DNA of 64,000 bases from Shouchella miscanthi (GTDB taxonomy: Bacteria; Bacillota; Bacilli; Bacillales; Bacillaceae_D), in the NCBI RefSeq assembly GCF_007725405.1, contig NZ_CP042163.1, positions 4,092,001-4,156,000 of the forward strand, read 5' to 3'. Below the pieces are notes generated by a model. It saw only the letters and a list, made by a program, of their open reading frames with translations, made no database searches and was not told the origin of the DNA. Shown piece after piece: positions 18,370 through 26,649 of this stretch. Made by a program: the position numbers and the translations under genes. Position 1 is the first letter of the stretch, and the number at the start of each line of letters is the position of its first letter.

Positions 18370-19287
18370 TTGGGTTTATTTTTATTGAAACGCCTTGCGC
18401 AAATCATCCCTGTTCTACTTATTATTTCGTTTATCGTATTTGCACTTGTTTTTATAGCCGGTAATCCTGTGGCGCTTATGCTGCCGGACGATGCCTCTCA
18501 AGAAGATATTGCTCAATTAACCGCTTCTCTCGGTCTTGATAAACCTTTTATTGTCCAGTACGGTCACTATTTACTTAACTTGGTACAAGGAGACTTTGGG
18601 GAATCATTTCGATACAGCACAAGTGCACTGCCTCTTGTACTCGAACGACTTCCAGCCACATTGGAGTTAGCTATAGCAGCAATGATTATTGCTGTTACGG
18701 TAGCCATTCCTCTTGGTATTTGGTCTGCTACACAACAAAATACACCGTTAGACTTACTTGCTTCAGGCGGAGCAGTACTTGGAAAAGCCATGCCTAATTT
18801 CTGGTTAGGTATTATGCTCATTTTACTGTTTTCTGTCACGTTGGGATGGCTACCCGTATCAGGAAGAGGAACATTCGCTCATTTACTTTTACCTGCCATC
18901 ACACTTGCAACTGGCATTGCAGCCGAAATTACACGGTTGCTACGCTCCAATATGATCGAAATTTTAAATCAAGATTATATCCGCACTGCTAAAAGTAAGG
19001 GAATTCGCAATCTTTTTGTCGTTTACAAACACGCATTTCGTAATTCATTAATCCCCCTAATTACCATCACCGCACTTCAAACGTCAACGGTGGTCGGTGG
19101 GACGTTAATTACGGAAACCGTCTTTTCTTGGCCTGGTCTTGGACAGTTGTTAATACAAGCCGTAAATACAAGGGATATGGCTATTGTTCAAGCATGCGTA
19201 TTTGTCATTGCCATTCTAGTAATTTTAATGAATTTGCTTGCTGACATTTTGTACAGGCTGTTAGATCCGCGGATTAAATATGACTAA
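18370..19287 (+). CDS. Peptide ABC transporter permease, DppB/OppB type
   Basis: Inner-membrane permease of 305 residues with six helices. TTG start directly behind AAGGAGGCGACGAT. N-terminal LLKRLAQIIPVLLIISFIVFAL is the usual DppB opening. The EAA loop, which meets the ATPases, reads RTAKSKGIRNLFVVYKHAFRNSLIPLIT near 212-240. TETVFSWPGLGQLLIQAVNTRDMAIVQ near 253-280 is a family hallmark. Lies 52 bases after the binding protein, with the second permease 14 bases later. Confidence 0.94.
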   Translation: MGLFLLKRLAQIIPVLLIISFIVFALVFIAGNPVALMLPDDASQEDIAQLTASLGLDKPFIVQYGHYLLNLVQGDFGESFRYSTSALPLVLERLPATLELAIAAMIIAVTVAIPLGIWSATQQNTPLDLLASGGAVLGKAMPNFWLGIMLILLFSVTLGWLPVSGRGTFAHLLLPAITLATGIAAEITRLLRSNMIEILNQDYIRTAKSKGIRNLFVVYKHAFRNSLIPLITITALQTSTVVGGTLITETVFSWPGLGQLLIQAVNTRDMAIVQACVFVIAILVILMNLLADILYRLLDPRIKYD

Positions 19288-19301
19288 AGGAGGCCTTCTA
19301 A

Positions 19302-20225
19302 ATGGCTTTACAACCAGAACCGCAACTGCCTGGCTCTCAACAACTAAGTACACCTATTAGGAAAGGACGACTCAAACGCTGGAGTCAATTGTTGTGGCGA
19401 AGTAAGACAGGGACAGTTGGTTTTTTTATCGTTGTTGCTGTCATTTTAGTGGCAGTTTTTGCTAGTGTATTAGCGCCTCACGATCCGAATGAAATTAACC
19501 CCATTAATATGTTACAGCCACCAATGTGGATTGAAGGAGGCTCCATCAGCCATATCCTAGGAACCGATAATCTTGGACGGGATATATTGAGCCGAATTAT
19601 TTACGGTTCCCAAATCTCTTTATTAGTCGGAATAGCTTCCGTTGTTGTTGCCGGAATCATCGGTGTCACAATCGGCATCATAGCTGGCTTTTACGGAGGA
19701 TGGATTGATTCCATTTTAATGCGATTAGTCGATTCTTTTTTGTCCATCCCTAATATCTTATTTGCTCTTGTTATTTTAAGCGTATTTGGTCCAAGTGTCT
19801 GGACGCTCATATTTGTTCTTGGGGTAACAAACTGGGTAAATTACGCGCGACTTGTTCGAGGTGAAGTACTCTCAATTAAAGAAAGGGAGTTTGTAAAAGC
19901 AGCTCGTTCTATCGGTGTAAAGAATCGGGTTATTATGTATCGTCATTTATTACCGAATGTCATCTCTTCTTTTATTGTTATCTCCACCTTAAGTGTCGCA
20001 ACCACCATTATTTTAGAAGCGTCTTTAAGCTTCCTTGGTTTAGGTATACAGTCACCTGATATTTCTTGGGGCGGCATTTTAAGTGACGGACGGGATTATT
20101 TGGCAACAAGCTGGTGGCTCGCAACATTCCCTGGATTAGCCATTACAGTAGCAGTATTAGGAATAATTTTTTTAGGCGATTGGCTTCGCGATGTTCTCGA
20201 TCCTCGTAGCCAAACCCGTCGGTAA
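19302..20225 (+). CDS. Peptide ABC transporter permease, DppC/OppC type
   Basis: Second permease, 307 residues, with six helices. A long cytoplasmic N-terminus rich in Lys/Arg precedes helix 1 (about 37-62). The family motif LGTDNLGRDILSRIIYGSQISLLVG lies near 86-110, and the EAA loop KAARSIGVKNRVIMYRHLLPNV near 199-220. C-terminal GDWLRDVLDPRS is typical of DppC. AGGAGG lies ten bases before ATG. Forms the channel with the preceding DppB-like protein. Confidence 0.94.
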   Translation: MALQPEPQLPGSQQLSTPIRKGRLKRWSQLLWRSKTGTVGFFIVVAVILVAVFASVLAPHDPNEINPINMLQPPMWIEGGSISHILGTDNLGRDILSRIIYGSQISLLVGIASVVVAGIIGVTIGIIAGFYGGWIDSILMRLVDSFLSIPNILFALVILSVFGPSVWTLIFVLGVTNWVNYARLVRGEVLSIKEREFVKAARSIGVKNRVIMYRHLLPNVISSFIVISTLSVATTIILEASLSFLGLGIQSPDISWGGILSDGRDYLATSWWLATFPGLAITVAVLGIIFLGDWLRDVLDPRSQTRR

Positions 20226-20238
20226 GGAGAAGGTAAAC

Positions 20239-21228
20239 ATGAGCGAAGACGTTCTTTTGTCAGTAGAAAACCTGCAAACACATTTCTTTACAGAGAATGG
20301 TGCTGTTCCGTCTGTGAATGGTGTATCCTTTTCAATTAAACACGGGGAAACAGTTGCAATCGTAGGCGAATCGGGTTGTGGTAAAAGCGTGACTTCCTTA
20401 TCAATAATGGGACTTGTGTCCTCCCCAGGAAAAATTGTCGGCGGTTCCGTTATGTTTAATGGTCAAGATTTGATTGGCATTAGCGATAAGCAGTATCGTA
20501 AATTAAGAGGCAACGACTTATCGATGATATTCCAAGAACCACTCACCTCTTTAAACCCTTTATTTACAATAGGAAATCAGTTAGCAGAAGTAATCTTACT
20601 ACACCAAAATGTATCAAAAGAGCAAGCGAAAGAAAAAGGCATTGATATGCTTAAAAAAGTCGGAATTCCGCGCGCTGAAAAGGTCTACCGTTCCTTCCCA
20701 CATTCCTTAAGTGGTGGTATGAGACAGCGTGTGATGATTGCAATCGCACTTGCTTGTAGCCCTAAATTACTCATTGCTGACGAACCTACTACAGCTTTAG
20801 ATGTGACCATCCAAGCACAAATCTTAGGGTTAATGCGTGATTTAGTTCAAGAAAACGATACAGCGATTATGCTCATTACTCATGATCTTGGCGTTGTAGC
20901 AGAAATGGCAGATACTGTAATCGTTATGTACGCAGGGCAAGTAGTTGAAGAAGCCAATGTCTTCACTTTATTTGAGCATCCGGCTCACCCTTATACCCAA
21001 GGACTTCTTGCCAGCACGCCTAAAATTAATGAGCTTGAAGAGGAGTTAAACTCTATAGAAGGAACGGTCCCAACCCCTGATACCATGCCAACCGGCTGCC
21101 GTTTTTATCCACGTTGCCCTCAAGCGATGGAACATTGCGCTGTCGAAGCACCTCCATTGTTTGTAGCAGAAACCGGTCAGCGTGTCCGTTGTTGGCTTTT
21201 CAGTGAAGAGGAGGCAGCATCCATATGA
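20239..21228 (+). CDS. Peptide ABC transporter ATPase, DppD/OppD type
   Basis: ATPase of 329 residues. I start it at ATG 20239, ten bases after AAGGAGA; an in-frame ATG at 20191 lies inside the permease gene and lacks a site. Walker A is [11 protein letters not shown] near 42-52, Q-loop [12 protein letters not shown], signature [15 protein letters not shown] near 155, Walker [17 protein letters not shown]. The C-terminal oligopeptide/dipeptide extension carries [17 protein letters not shown], the cysteine motif that binds an Fe-S cluster in this family. Overlaps the next gene by four bases (ATGA). Confidence 0.95.
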   Translation: MSEDVLLSVENLQTHFFTENGAVPSVNGVSFSIKHGETVAIVGESGCGKSVTSLSIMGLVSSPGKIVGGSVMFNGQDLIGISDKQYRKLRGNDLSMIFQEPLTSLNPLFTIGNQLAEVILLHQNVSKEQAKEKGIDMLKKVGIPRAEKVYRSFPHSLSGGMRQRVMIAIALACSPKLLIADEPTTALDVTIQAQILGLMRDLVQENDTAIMLITHDLGVVAEMADTVIVMYAGQVVEEANVFTLFEHPAHPYTQGLLASTPKINELEEELNSIEGTVPTPDTMPTGCRFYPRCPQAMEHCAVEAPPLFVAETGQRVRCWLFSEEEAASI

Positions 21229-22202
21229 GGGACGTATTATTAGAAACGAAAGGCTTAACTAAACACTTTGATGTAAGTGAAGGTTTTTTAAAACGAGATA
21301 AGAAGCTACTTCGTGCAGTTGATGGCGTTGATCTTACAATTTATTCTGGAGAAACACTTGGAATTGTAGGTGAATCTGGTTGCGGTAAATCTACACTTGG
21401 AAATGTATTAATGCGCTTGCTTGAACCAACAAGCGGAAGTCTTCTGTTTGAAGGTACTGATTTCTCATCCTTAAAGGGAGAGTCGTTACGAAAAAAGCGC
21501 GCTGATATTCAAATGATCTTCCAAGATCCATTTTCCTCCTTAAACCCACGAATGACGGTTAAAGATGTCATTGCGGAACCGCTAAAGACTCATAAAGTCG
21601 AATCAGGAAAAACCATAGTTGAGCAAGTGTATGAATTGATGGATGTTGTTGGACTTGATCGTTCCTACGCAAAACGTTATCCTCATGAATTTAGTGGCGG
21701 TCAGCGTCAGCGTATTGGCATTGCTCGGGCTATTGCTCTGAAACCAAAACTCATTATTTGCGATGAACCGGTGTCTGCTTTAGATGTTTCCATTCAGGCA
21801 CAAATTTTAAATTTAATGGCGCGTTTACAAAAAGAATTTAACCTCACTTTCCTATTTATTGCACATGGTTTGCCTGCAGTTAAACATATTAGTGACCGAA
21901 TCGCTGTGATGTATTTAGGTAAAGTCGTAGAACTTACTACAAAACAAGCACTATTTGAACGTCCAATGCACCCTTATACAAAGGGATTAATTAGCGCCGT
22001 ACCTGTTCCTGATCCAAAAGAAAGGGACAAACGAGAGCGCATTGTTCTTGAAGGCGATATGCCAAGCCCTGTTAATCCCCCATCTGGCTGCCGTTTTCAT
22101 ACACGCTGTGCAAATGCGCAGGAAAAATGTGCGATTGAGGAACCTGCTTTTCTTGAAAGAGAACCAGGTCACTTTGTAGCATGTCATTATCCACTACATT
22201 AA
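21225..22202 (+). CDS. Peptide ABC transporter ATPase, DppF/OppF type
   Basis: Second ATPase of the transporter, 325 residues. Walker [13 protein letters not shown] near 49-60, Q-loop [14 protein letters not shown], signature [14 protein letters not shown] near 153, Walker [19 protein letters not shown], and C-terminal [17 protein letters not shown]. The H-loop reads [12 protein letters not shown]: the catalytic His is present, but GL replaces the usual DL after it, a change I cannot weigh. Forms a heterodimer with the preceding ATPase. Confidence 0.94.
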   Translation: MRDVLLETKGLTKHFDVSEGFLKRDKKLLRAVDGVDLTIYSGETLGIVGESGCGKSTLGNVLMRLLEPTSGSLLFEGTDFSSLKGESLRKKRADIQMIFQDPFSSLNPRMTVKDVIAEPLKTHKVESGKTIVEQVYELMDVVGLDRSYAKRYPHEFSGGQRQRIGIARAIALKPKLIICDEPVSALDVSIQAQILNLMARLQKEFNLTFLFIAHGLPAVKHISDRIAVMYLGKVVELTTKQALFERPMHPYTKGLISAVPVPDPKERDKRERIVLEGDMPSPVNPPSGCRFHTRCANAQEKCAIEEPAFLEREPGHFVACHYPLH

Positions 22203-22223
22203 TCCGTTAAAGAGGTGATTACA

Positions 22224-23348
22224 ATGAAGATCGCGTCAACAGAAGAGATGTTAAACATGCTAGAAAAGCTCGTTAACATTGATAGCGGATCTTATCATAA
22301 AGATGGCGTTGACCGAGTTGGACAACAATTAATCGACGCTTATCAAACAATCGGTTTTCATGCAGACATACATGAACAACACACATACGGCAATCATATT
22401 GTTCTTATGCATCACGAAGCAACAGAGCCAGACATCCTAGTTGTTGCGCATATGGATACCGTCTTTTTAGAGGGCACAGCGGCAGAACGACCATTTCACA
22501 TTGTTGGTGAGCGCGCTTATGGACCAGGTGTCATAGACATGAAAGCAAGTCATGTCACAACGTTCTCTGCGTTACAAGCACTTCTGAATGCTAATAAGGA
22601 AGCCGCTAAAAACGTTGTTGTATTGCTAACGAGTGATGAAGAAATCGGCGCACCATCAGCGCGGAAGCTGATTGAGGCACAAGGTGCAGGCAAGAAAGCC
22701 GTGCTTGTGATGGAACCAGCTAGAAAAGACGGTTCCCTCGTCACGTCACGTCGTGGTGGCGGTAGATATACCTTGAAAGTCACAGGAAAAGCGGCTCATT
22801 CAGGTATTGAACCAGAAAAAGGACGGAGCGCGATTGAAGAACTTGCGCATAAGACGATTAAGCTACATCAGTTATCTAACCACGAAGAAGGCATTAGCGT
22901 AAATGTGGGGATTAGTAAAGGCGGTACATCAATCAATACTGTCGCTGATTATGCCGAAGGGAAAGTTGATATTCGCATTACCACTCAAGACCAAGCAGCA
23001 CCTTTAGCAAAAGCTATAGAGAACATATGCGCTCAGCCTGATGTTCCTGATACGTCAATAGAACTTGAAGGCGAGATTACCCGCCCGCCAATGGAGCGAA
23101 ACGAGCAAACCATTGCTCTATATGAAATCATTAAAGACGTTGCTTCATCATTAAATATTGATTTAACAGAAACAAGTACGGGGGGCGGATCGGATGCTTC
23201 TTTCACTTCTGCACTCGGTATCCCAACAATTGATGGAATGGGACCAATTGGCGGAAATCAGCACAATGACGAGGAATATTTAGAGATTGGTTCACTCGTA
23301 GAACGAACAAAGTTGCTTGTATTAACGATTGAAAGGTTAAGCAGTTAA
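22224..23348 (+). CDS. M20-family metallopeptidase (carboxypeptidase G2/ArgE-like)
   Basis: Cytoplasmic zinc peptidase of about 374 residues. The ATG at 22224 has AGAGGTG about six bases upstream; a GTG three codons earlier overlaps that site. Metal and catalytic motifs: VVAHMDTVF near 74 (His and Asp), YGPGVIDMKAS near 96 (bridging Asp), TSDEEIGAPSAR near 130 (catalytic Glu pair), GGGSDASFTSALGIP near 320. A dimerisation lid (about 178-285) contains GKAAHSGIEPEKGRSAIEELA. It is the last gene of the peptide transporter operon, 21 bases after the ATPase, so it most likely hydrolyses the imported peptide or acyl-amino acid. Substrate unknown. Confidence 0.92.
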   Translation: MKIASTEEMLNMLEKLVNIDSGSYHKDGVDRVGQQLIDAYQTIGFHADIHEQHTYGNHIVLMHHEATEPDILVVAHMDTVFLEGTAAERPFHIVGERAYGPGVIDMKASHVTTFSALQALLNANKEAAKNVVVLLTSDEEIGAPSARKLIEAQGAGKKAVLVMEPARKDGSLVTSRRGGGRYTLKVTGKAAHSGIEPEKGRSAIEELAHKTIKLHQLSNHEEGISVNVGISKGGTSINTVADYAEGKVDIRITTQDQAAPLAKAIENICAQPDVPDTSIELEGEITRPPMERNEQTIALYEIIKDVASSLNIDLTETSTGGGSDASFTSALGIPTIDGMGPIGGNQHNDEEYLEIGSLVERTKLLVLTIERLSS

Positions 23349-23396
23349 ATTCAAATCATTGTCTAAGACCAGAAATTAACAATGAACGTTTTAAAA

Positions 23397-23433
23397 AAAT
23401 GCGGTGACGCCTACTGAAAAAGGAGCCGCATTT
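23397..23433 (+). terminator. Terminator of the peptide transporter operon
   Basis: AAATGCGG (23397-23404) pairs with CCGCATTT (23426-23433), followed by further T residues. Located 50 bases after the peptidase stop. Confidence 0.8.
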
Positions 23434-23551
23434 TTTGTATTAAGTTAAAAAGAACAATAACGAACCTATTCCAATATTAGTTCAGAAAATTAAGTTTTAT
23501 TTCCACTCGAATGAATCTCATAATCCTTATATCGCTTTATAAATCCGAACA

Positions 23552-23705
23552 TGCCTACAGGATGTAGGTACCAGACGTTGCCACACGACGTGGCGTTCTT
23601 AGCGTGGTTTCTTTGCAGCGGGAACGGCACCAGCCACTTCCACTCATATATATTTGCTCCTCTGCCTTCGGGCGCGTGCTGTACCCGCTGGAGTCGTCGC
23701 TCATT
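23552..23705. other. GC-rich fold-prone element (candidate structured RNA or repeat element)
   Basis: A block of about 150 bases, clearly richer in GC than the AT-rich DNA around it, containing several inverted repeats in order. CCTACA/TGTAGG lies at 23554-23568 and GCCAC/GTGGC at 23580-23594. A 15-base pair CAGCGGGAACGGCAC / GTGCTGTACCCGCTG (23616-23630 with 23676-23690) has one mismatch and one G-U. It encloses a perfect GCC-TTCG-GGC tetraloop hairpin (23664-23673). No open frame with a ribosome binding site covers it. From memory, similar GC-rich blocks with a TCCCGC-GGAGTCG-type end recur between genes in several Bacillaceae genomes, so it may be a mobile repeat rather than a unique RNA; I could not check this. 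Confidence 0.5.
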
Positions 23706-23879
23706 TCAGAAGTTAATATAACGAATACCTTTGTAATTATGTCGATGATTGTTCGTTATATCTCTTTTCAAAAGTAGTTATGAAATTGACTCACTTCTCA
23801 ACTTTTTGAAATAACGACAATTATTGACCGGCGCTAAAGACCCATCATTTTGTCGTTTACTGTGAACTGAAAAATCAGG

Positions 23880-24217
23880 TTAATCTCTGACTTTCAATTC
23901 GATTTGAGGAAAAATGTTATCATAATGCTTCTTGACAGACACCTCAATGATCAAGTTTTGATCCAACTGAGTTTCAACTTCGAGCACTTCACTTTGAAAC
24001 CCAAATTGAAGGCTCCTACGCTGGAATCAAAGTTTAAATAGACGGTATGCTTTCCCGGACCAATGGGAAGACTCACTTCTTTCCCTCTCGAAATATCTCC
24101 AAAATATTCTTCGTCAATATAAATGTCAAAACGGCGCTGCCAGCACAATAATTGGTTTTTTCGTACTAATGTAAGCCGTGATCCAGTTGGCGGATGCTGT
24201 TCCATTTGTGTAGACAT
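23880..24217 (-). pseudogene. Small beta-domain (PEGA-like) protein with one-base frameshift
   Basis: ATG at 24217 opens a frame reading TGSRLTLVRKNQLLCWQRRF, then the pattern FDIYIDEEYFGDISRGKEV, then LPIGPGKHTVYLNFDSS. This is the common Firmicutes 'ydG..vG.i..Ge...l.pGkH.v' beta-sandwich. After about 70 residues the frame turns into a poor tail and stops at 23951. A one-base shift near 24000, in a GGG/TTT run, opens QSEVLEVETQLDQN and continues with alternating hydrophobic residues (IIEVSV, IELKVRD) to a TAA at 23880-23882, giving about 112 residues. So the gene probably lost one base. A decayed copy of its 5' end lies at 25540-25605, so it was duplicated together with the membrane genes beside it. 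Confidence 0.6.
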
Positions 24218-24313
24218 TGAGTCCTCCTCAATAATTTTTTTGTTGTTCTCGTCATTTTAATTGAGTTAGTTAAAAAACGAAATAAAGTACAGAGAGATCT
24301 CCAATCGATCAAC

Positions 24314-24622
24314 TCACCGTTGAAGCAAATCAAAAATAAAGGATACAACTGTAATTCCTAGCACAACAACAAAAAAACCAATAACGATAAAAAAGATAAT
24401 ATAGAAAATAAATAGTAAATTTACAGTCAATGAATTGTACTGCTTTCGGAGCCAATAATATAGAAAATAGGAGAGTCCTCCTCCAGTGGTGTGGTAAAAA
24501 CCATTCCATATTTTCTTTAAAACAGTATCAGGGTTTTCAATAACACAGCTTTCGTAAATCCGCCTATAAACAGCACTGTAAAATAAAAGCCCCATTCCAG
24601 CAGAAATATTGAGTGCATACAT
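24314..24622 (-). CDS. Tandem small membrane protein family, copy A (N-terminus probably frameshifted)
   Basis: 102 residues from ATG 24622 with three hydrophobic segments. It shares with copies B-D the block GxGLL near residue 10, then SAVYRRIYES, then WNGFYHTTGGGLSYFLYYWL near 39-58, then a long hydrophobic C-terminus. Copies B and C have an extra N-terminal membrane helix before GLL. Here the matching residues lie in another frame upstream (from ATG 24702, ending near SAVCM), again one base out of phase. So the true start is probably near 24702 with one base lost near 24622. I do not recognise the family. The motif W-N-x-F-Y-H-x-x-G-G-G-x-S-Y is the best handle. Confidence 0.55.
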   Translation of the reverse strand: MYALNISAGMGLLFYSAVYRRIYESCVIENPDTVLKKIWNGFYHTTGGGLSYFLYYWLRKQYNSLTVNLLFIFYIIFFIVIGFFVVVLGITVVSFIFDLLQR

Positions 24623-24769
24623 ACAGCAGATTCAAAAGTATATAAAGAGTTCAAGGGAATAAATAAACACGTATGAATCACATCCGAAATCGTTAATAGC
24701 ATTAGATATTTCTAAGAATATAAATGAAGCTAAGTCCATTTAGAAACCTCAACACTTTCAAATAAATTC

Positions 24770-25108
24770 TTATGAAAAAAGCCATTCAATAAAAGCCAAA
24801 CCCACTGTAGCAAGAGGAATTCCAATAGAGATAAAAGCTATTAAGTACAGCAGAAATACAAGCTTTGCAATCCCTAGTTTGTATTTTTTTATTAGCCAGA
24901 AATAAAAAAAGTAAGAAAGCCCCCCACCACATACATGATAAAAAAGATTCCATATTCTCTTTATTGTCGAATCGGGATCCTTTATAAGAAAGCTTTCATA
25001 AATAAGTTTATAAAGAGGACTCCAAATTAATAAACCTATGCCAGCGGAAATAGTAAGGCCGACAGCTATAAAAAGAAACGCAGATAAGAAAAATTGGACT
25101 AAAAACAT
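24770..25108 (-). CDS. Tandem small membrane protein family, copy B
   Basis: 112 residues and the cleanest member: ATG at 25108 with GAGGG about nine bases upstream. Hydrophobic helix 1 (about 2-31) runs into TISAGIGLLIWS. A polar link with LYKLIYESFLIKDPD follows, then the family core IWNLFYHVCGGGLSYFFYFWL near 48-68, a basic turn IKKYK, and two hydrophobic stretches (about 75-112). No signal peptidase site, no enzyme motif, one Cys. Same strand and spacing as its neighbours, suggesting one transcript. Function unknown; the conserved His and Gly-Gly-Gly inside a membrane segment are the notable features. Confidence 0.7.
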   Translation of the reverse strand: MFLVQFFLSAFLFIAVGLTISAGIGLLIWSPLYKLIYESFLIKDPDSTIKRIWNLFYHVCGGGLSYFFYFWLIKKYKLGIAKLVFLLYLIAFISIGIPLATVGLAFIEWLFS

Positions 25109-25138
25109 GGTGCAACCCTCAAATTCAGCATCAATTGT

Positions 25139-25492
25139 TTAAGGAAAAATCGCTTCAATAATTGAGACAATAAACATTAGAAATAAAAATCCTACACAAA
25201 GATATAAAATCAAATAGAGAAGAGAAACTAAATTTGATGTGAAATAAGCGTAACGTTTATGTAACCAATAGTATAAATGATAGGAGAGGCCTCCACCTAT
25301 AATATGGTAAAAAATGTTCCATGCATTTTTCATCTTATTATCCGTTTTTTCTATAAGAAAACTATCATAAATGTGTCTGTAAACTTTACTCCAAATTAAG
25401 AGCCCCACTCCAGCAGACACATTTAATGAGTAGGATGTTATTAAAAAAATATATAGAATTAATTTTACTGTTTCTATAAATAACTGGACCAC
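25139..25492 (-). CDS. Tandem small membrane protein family, copy C
   Basis: 117 residues, GTG start at 25492 close behind AAAAGGAA, so the start is not certain. Helix 1 (LILYIFLITSYSLNVSAGVGLLIWS), then KVYRHIYDSFLIEKTD, core AWNIFYHIIGGGLSYHLYYWL near 53-73, basic turn HKRY, and two C-terminal hydrophobic stretches. It lies 30 bases before copy B on the same strand. Identity to B is visible throughout but moderate, so these are older duplicates, not fresh copies. Function unknown. Confidence 0.65.
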   Translation of the reverse strand: MVQLFIETVKLILYIFLITSYSLNVSAGVGLLIWSKVYRHIYDSFLIEKTDNKMKNAWNIFYHIIGGGLSYHLYYWLHKRYAYFTSNLVSLLYLILYLCVGFLFLMFIVSIIEAIFP

Positions 25493-25539
25493 TTCCTTTT
25501 AAAATATATTCTTTATAAAAGGGCGTTTTTTAGGGGGAT

Positions 25540-25605
25540 ATTCTTGTGATATTGGTTTTTTCATACTAATATCAGCCGTGATCCAGTTGGAGGGTGCTGT
25601 TTCAT
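25540..25605 (-). pseudogene. Decayed 5' fragment of the PEGA-like gene
   Basis: The minus strand from ATG 25605 reads MKQHPPTGSRLILV and then TGA, where the intact gene (24217) has MEQHPPTGSRLTLV followed by CGA (Arg). A C-to-T change made the stop. Nucleotide similarity covers about 65 bases and then ends. It shows that the PEGA-like gene once stood next to another membrane-gene copy. Confidence 0.6.
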
Positions 25606-25720
25606 TAGGTATGTACCTATTGTTAGATCCCGGCATGCTCCAGAATTTCACTTTGCTCAAGGAACGTAATTAAGATCTTATGTTAGAACTTGTTTTGTTT
25701 TGCTGTTCATTATAAACGAG

Positions 25721-26008
25721 TTAGTTAGTTAAAAACGAGACAAGGTTTAAAGCAATTGTAAGACCTAAAATTGAAAAAGGAATAGAAGCAATGAGGTAAA
25801 GAGAAAAAAATAGCTTAGTCTTAGGAATAGAATGACGATCTTTTAGCCAAAAATAAAAGAAATAAGATACACCTCCGCCCGTTAAATGATAAAAGAAATT
25901 CCAACTTTTTTTAAGGGGAGTATTAGCATCCACAAACATCAAACTGTTATATGAAAATTTAAAGGGTTTTTCCCAAACCAATAAACCAAAACCGGTTATA
26001 AAAATCAT
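25721..26008 (-). CDS. Tandem small membrane protein family, copy D
   Basis: 95 residues from ATG 26008: TGFGLLVW, then FKFSYNSLMFVDANTP, core SWNFFYHLTGGGVSYFFYFWL near 34-54, then hydrophobic C-terminus. The frame stays open upstream of this ATG for about 19 codons with a membrane-helix sequence (ELILTFFLFITFG) that matches helix 1 of copies B and C. That frame has no ATG, GTG or TTG, only ATT codons behind AAGGACGTGA. So the real protein is likely longer, with an ATT start, or its 5' end is damaged. Function unknown. Confidence 0.5.
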   Translation of the reverse strand: MIFITGFGLLVWEKPFKFSYNSLMFVDANTPLKKSWNFFYHLTGGGVSYFFYFWLKDRHSIPKTKLFFSLYLIASIPFSILGLTIALNLVSFLTN

Positions 26009-26218
26009 CCCAAAAGTAATGAAAAGAAAAAACGTTAAAATAAGTTCCGTAGTACTAATAATAACTCACGTCCTTATAAATCTTAGATAAAGTGGAAGAT
26101 TTTTTCTACTAAAGTCAATATGACATTATAAAAAATACTCAATATCAGTAGAGACATATATAGCATACATAAAGCTGATGCAAAAGGGTATAAAAAACCT
26201 AAAGAGCACTTTTCACGT

Positions 26219-26389
26219 CTAATGAAAGATCCAGTTAATTGATGTTGCTAAAATGGTAGTGAAAATAAGACCGAACAATATAAAAATAACAAGGTATAGA
26301 ATGAATAAAAGATTGACAGTCAATGAATTGTACTGCTTCCTTAGCCAATAATAGAGAAAATAGGAGAGTCCTCCTCCAGTGGTGTGGTG
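26219..26389 (-). pseudogene. Tandem small membrane protein family, truncated copy E
   Basis: On the minus strand the frame HTTGGGLSYFLYYWLRKQY, then NSLTVNLLF, continues to TAG at 26221-26219. DNA matches copy A almost base for base over the GGG-SY core, then diverges. The homology ends abruptly at about 26387, where GGCTGGGACA replaces the expected FYH codons, so the 5' half is gone. Left of it, 26150-26200 again resembles the N-terminal region of copy A, a further decayed fragment. Confidence 0.65.
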
Positions 26390-26649
26390 TCCCAGCCTCT
26401 TTCATATTAAGCGCCTTTTTTCTCTTCAAGTTTTGTCACGTCATTTAAAGGCCGTTTTGACCAGTATGGTGCCATAATGGGACCGGTAATACACCCTCGT
26501 CCTCCATAGAAGGAAGAGGATGTTTTTTGTTACATTCAATCGCGTTTTTTAATCAAGTTGCCCCTAACAAAAGGGCTATTACCAAGCCGATTTGGAATAA
26601 TTGCATGTTTCTTGATTCTTTCGCTCATACTTTAAACGAGGTGATCGGC

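Larger units (their letters stand above)
23349..23879. other. Intergenic region of about 530 bases with terminator and GC-rich element
   Basis: Begins with the operon terminator and continues into the fold-prone GC-rich block listed separately. The rest is AT-rich with no supported gene. Confidence 0.5.

Noticed and set aside
26235-26429. 64-codon minus-strand frame over copy E
   Set aside because: It runs across the breakpoint in a frame different from the family core; the true frame is the HTTGGG one.
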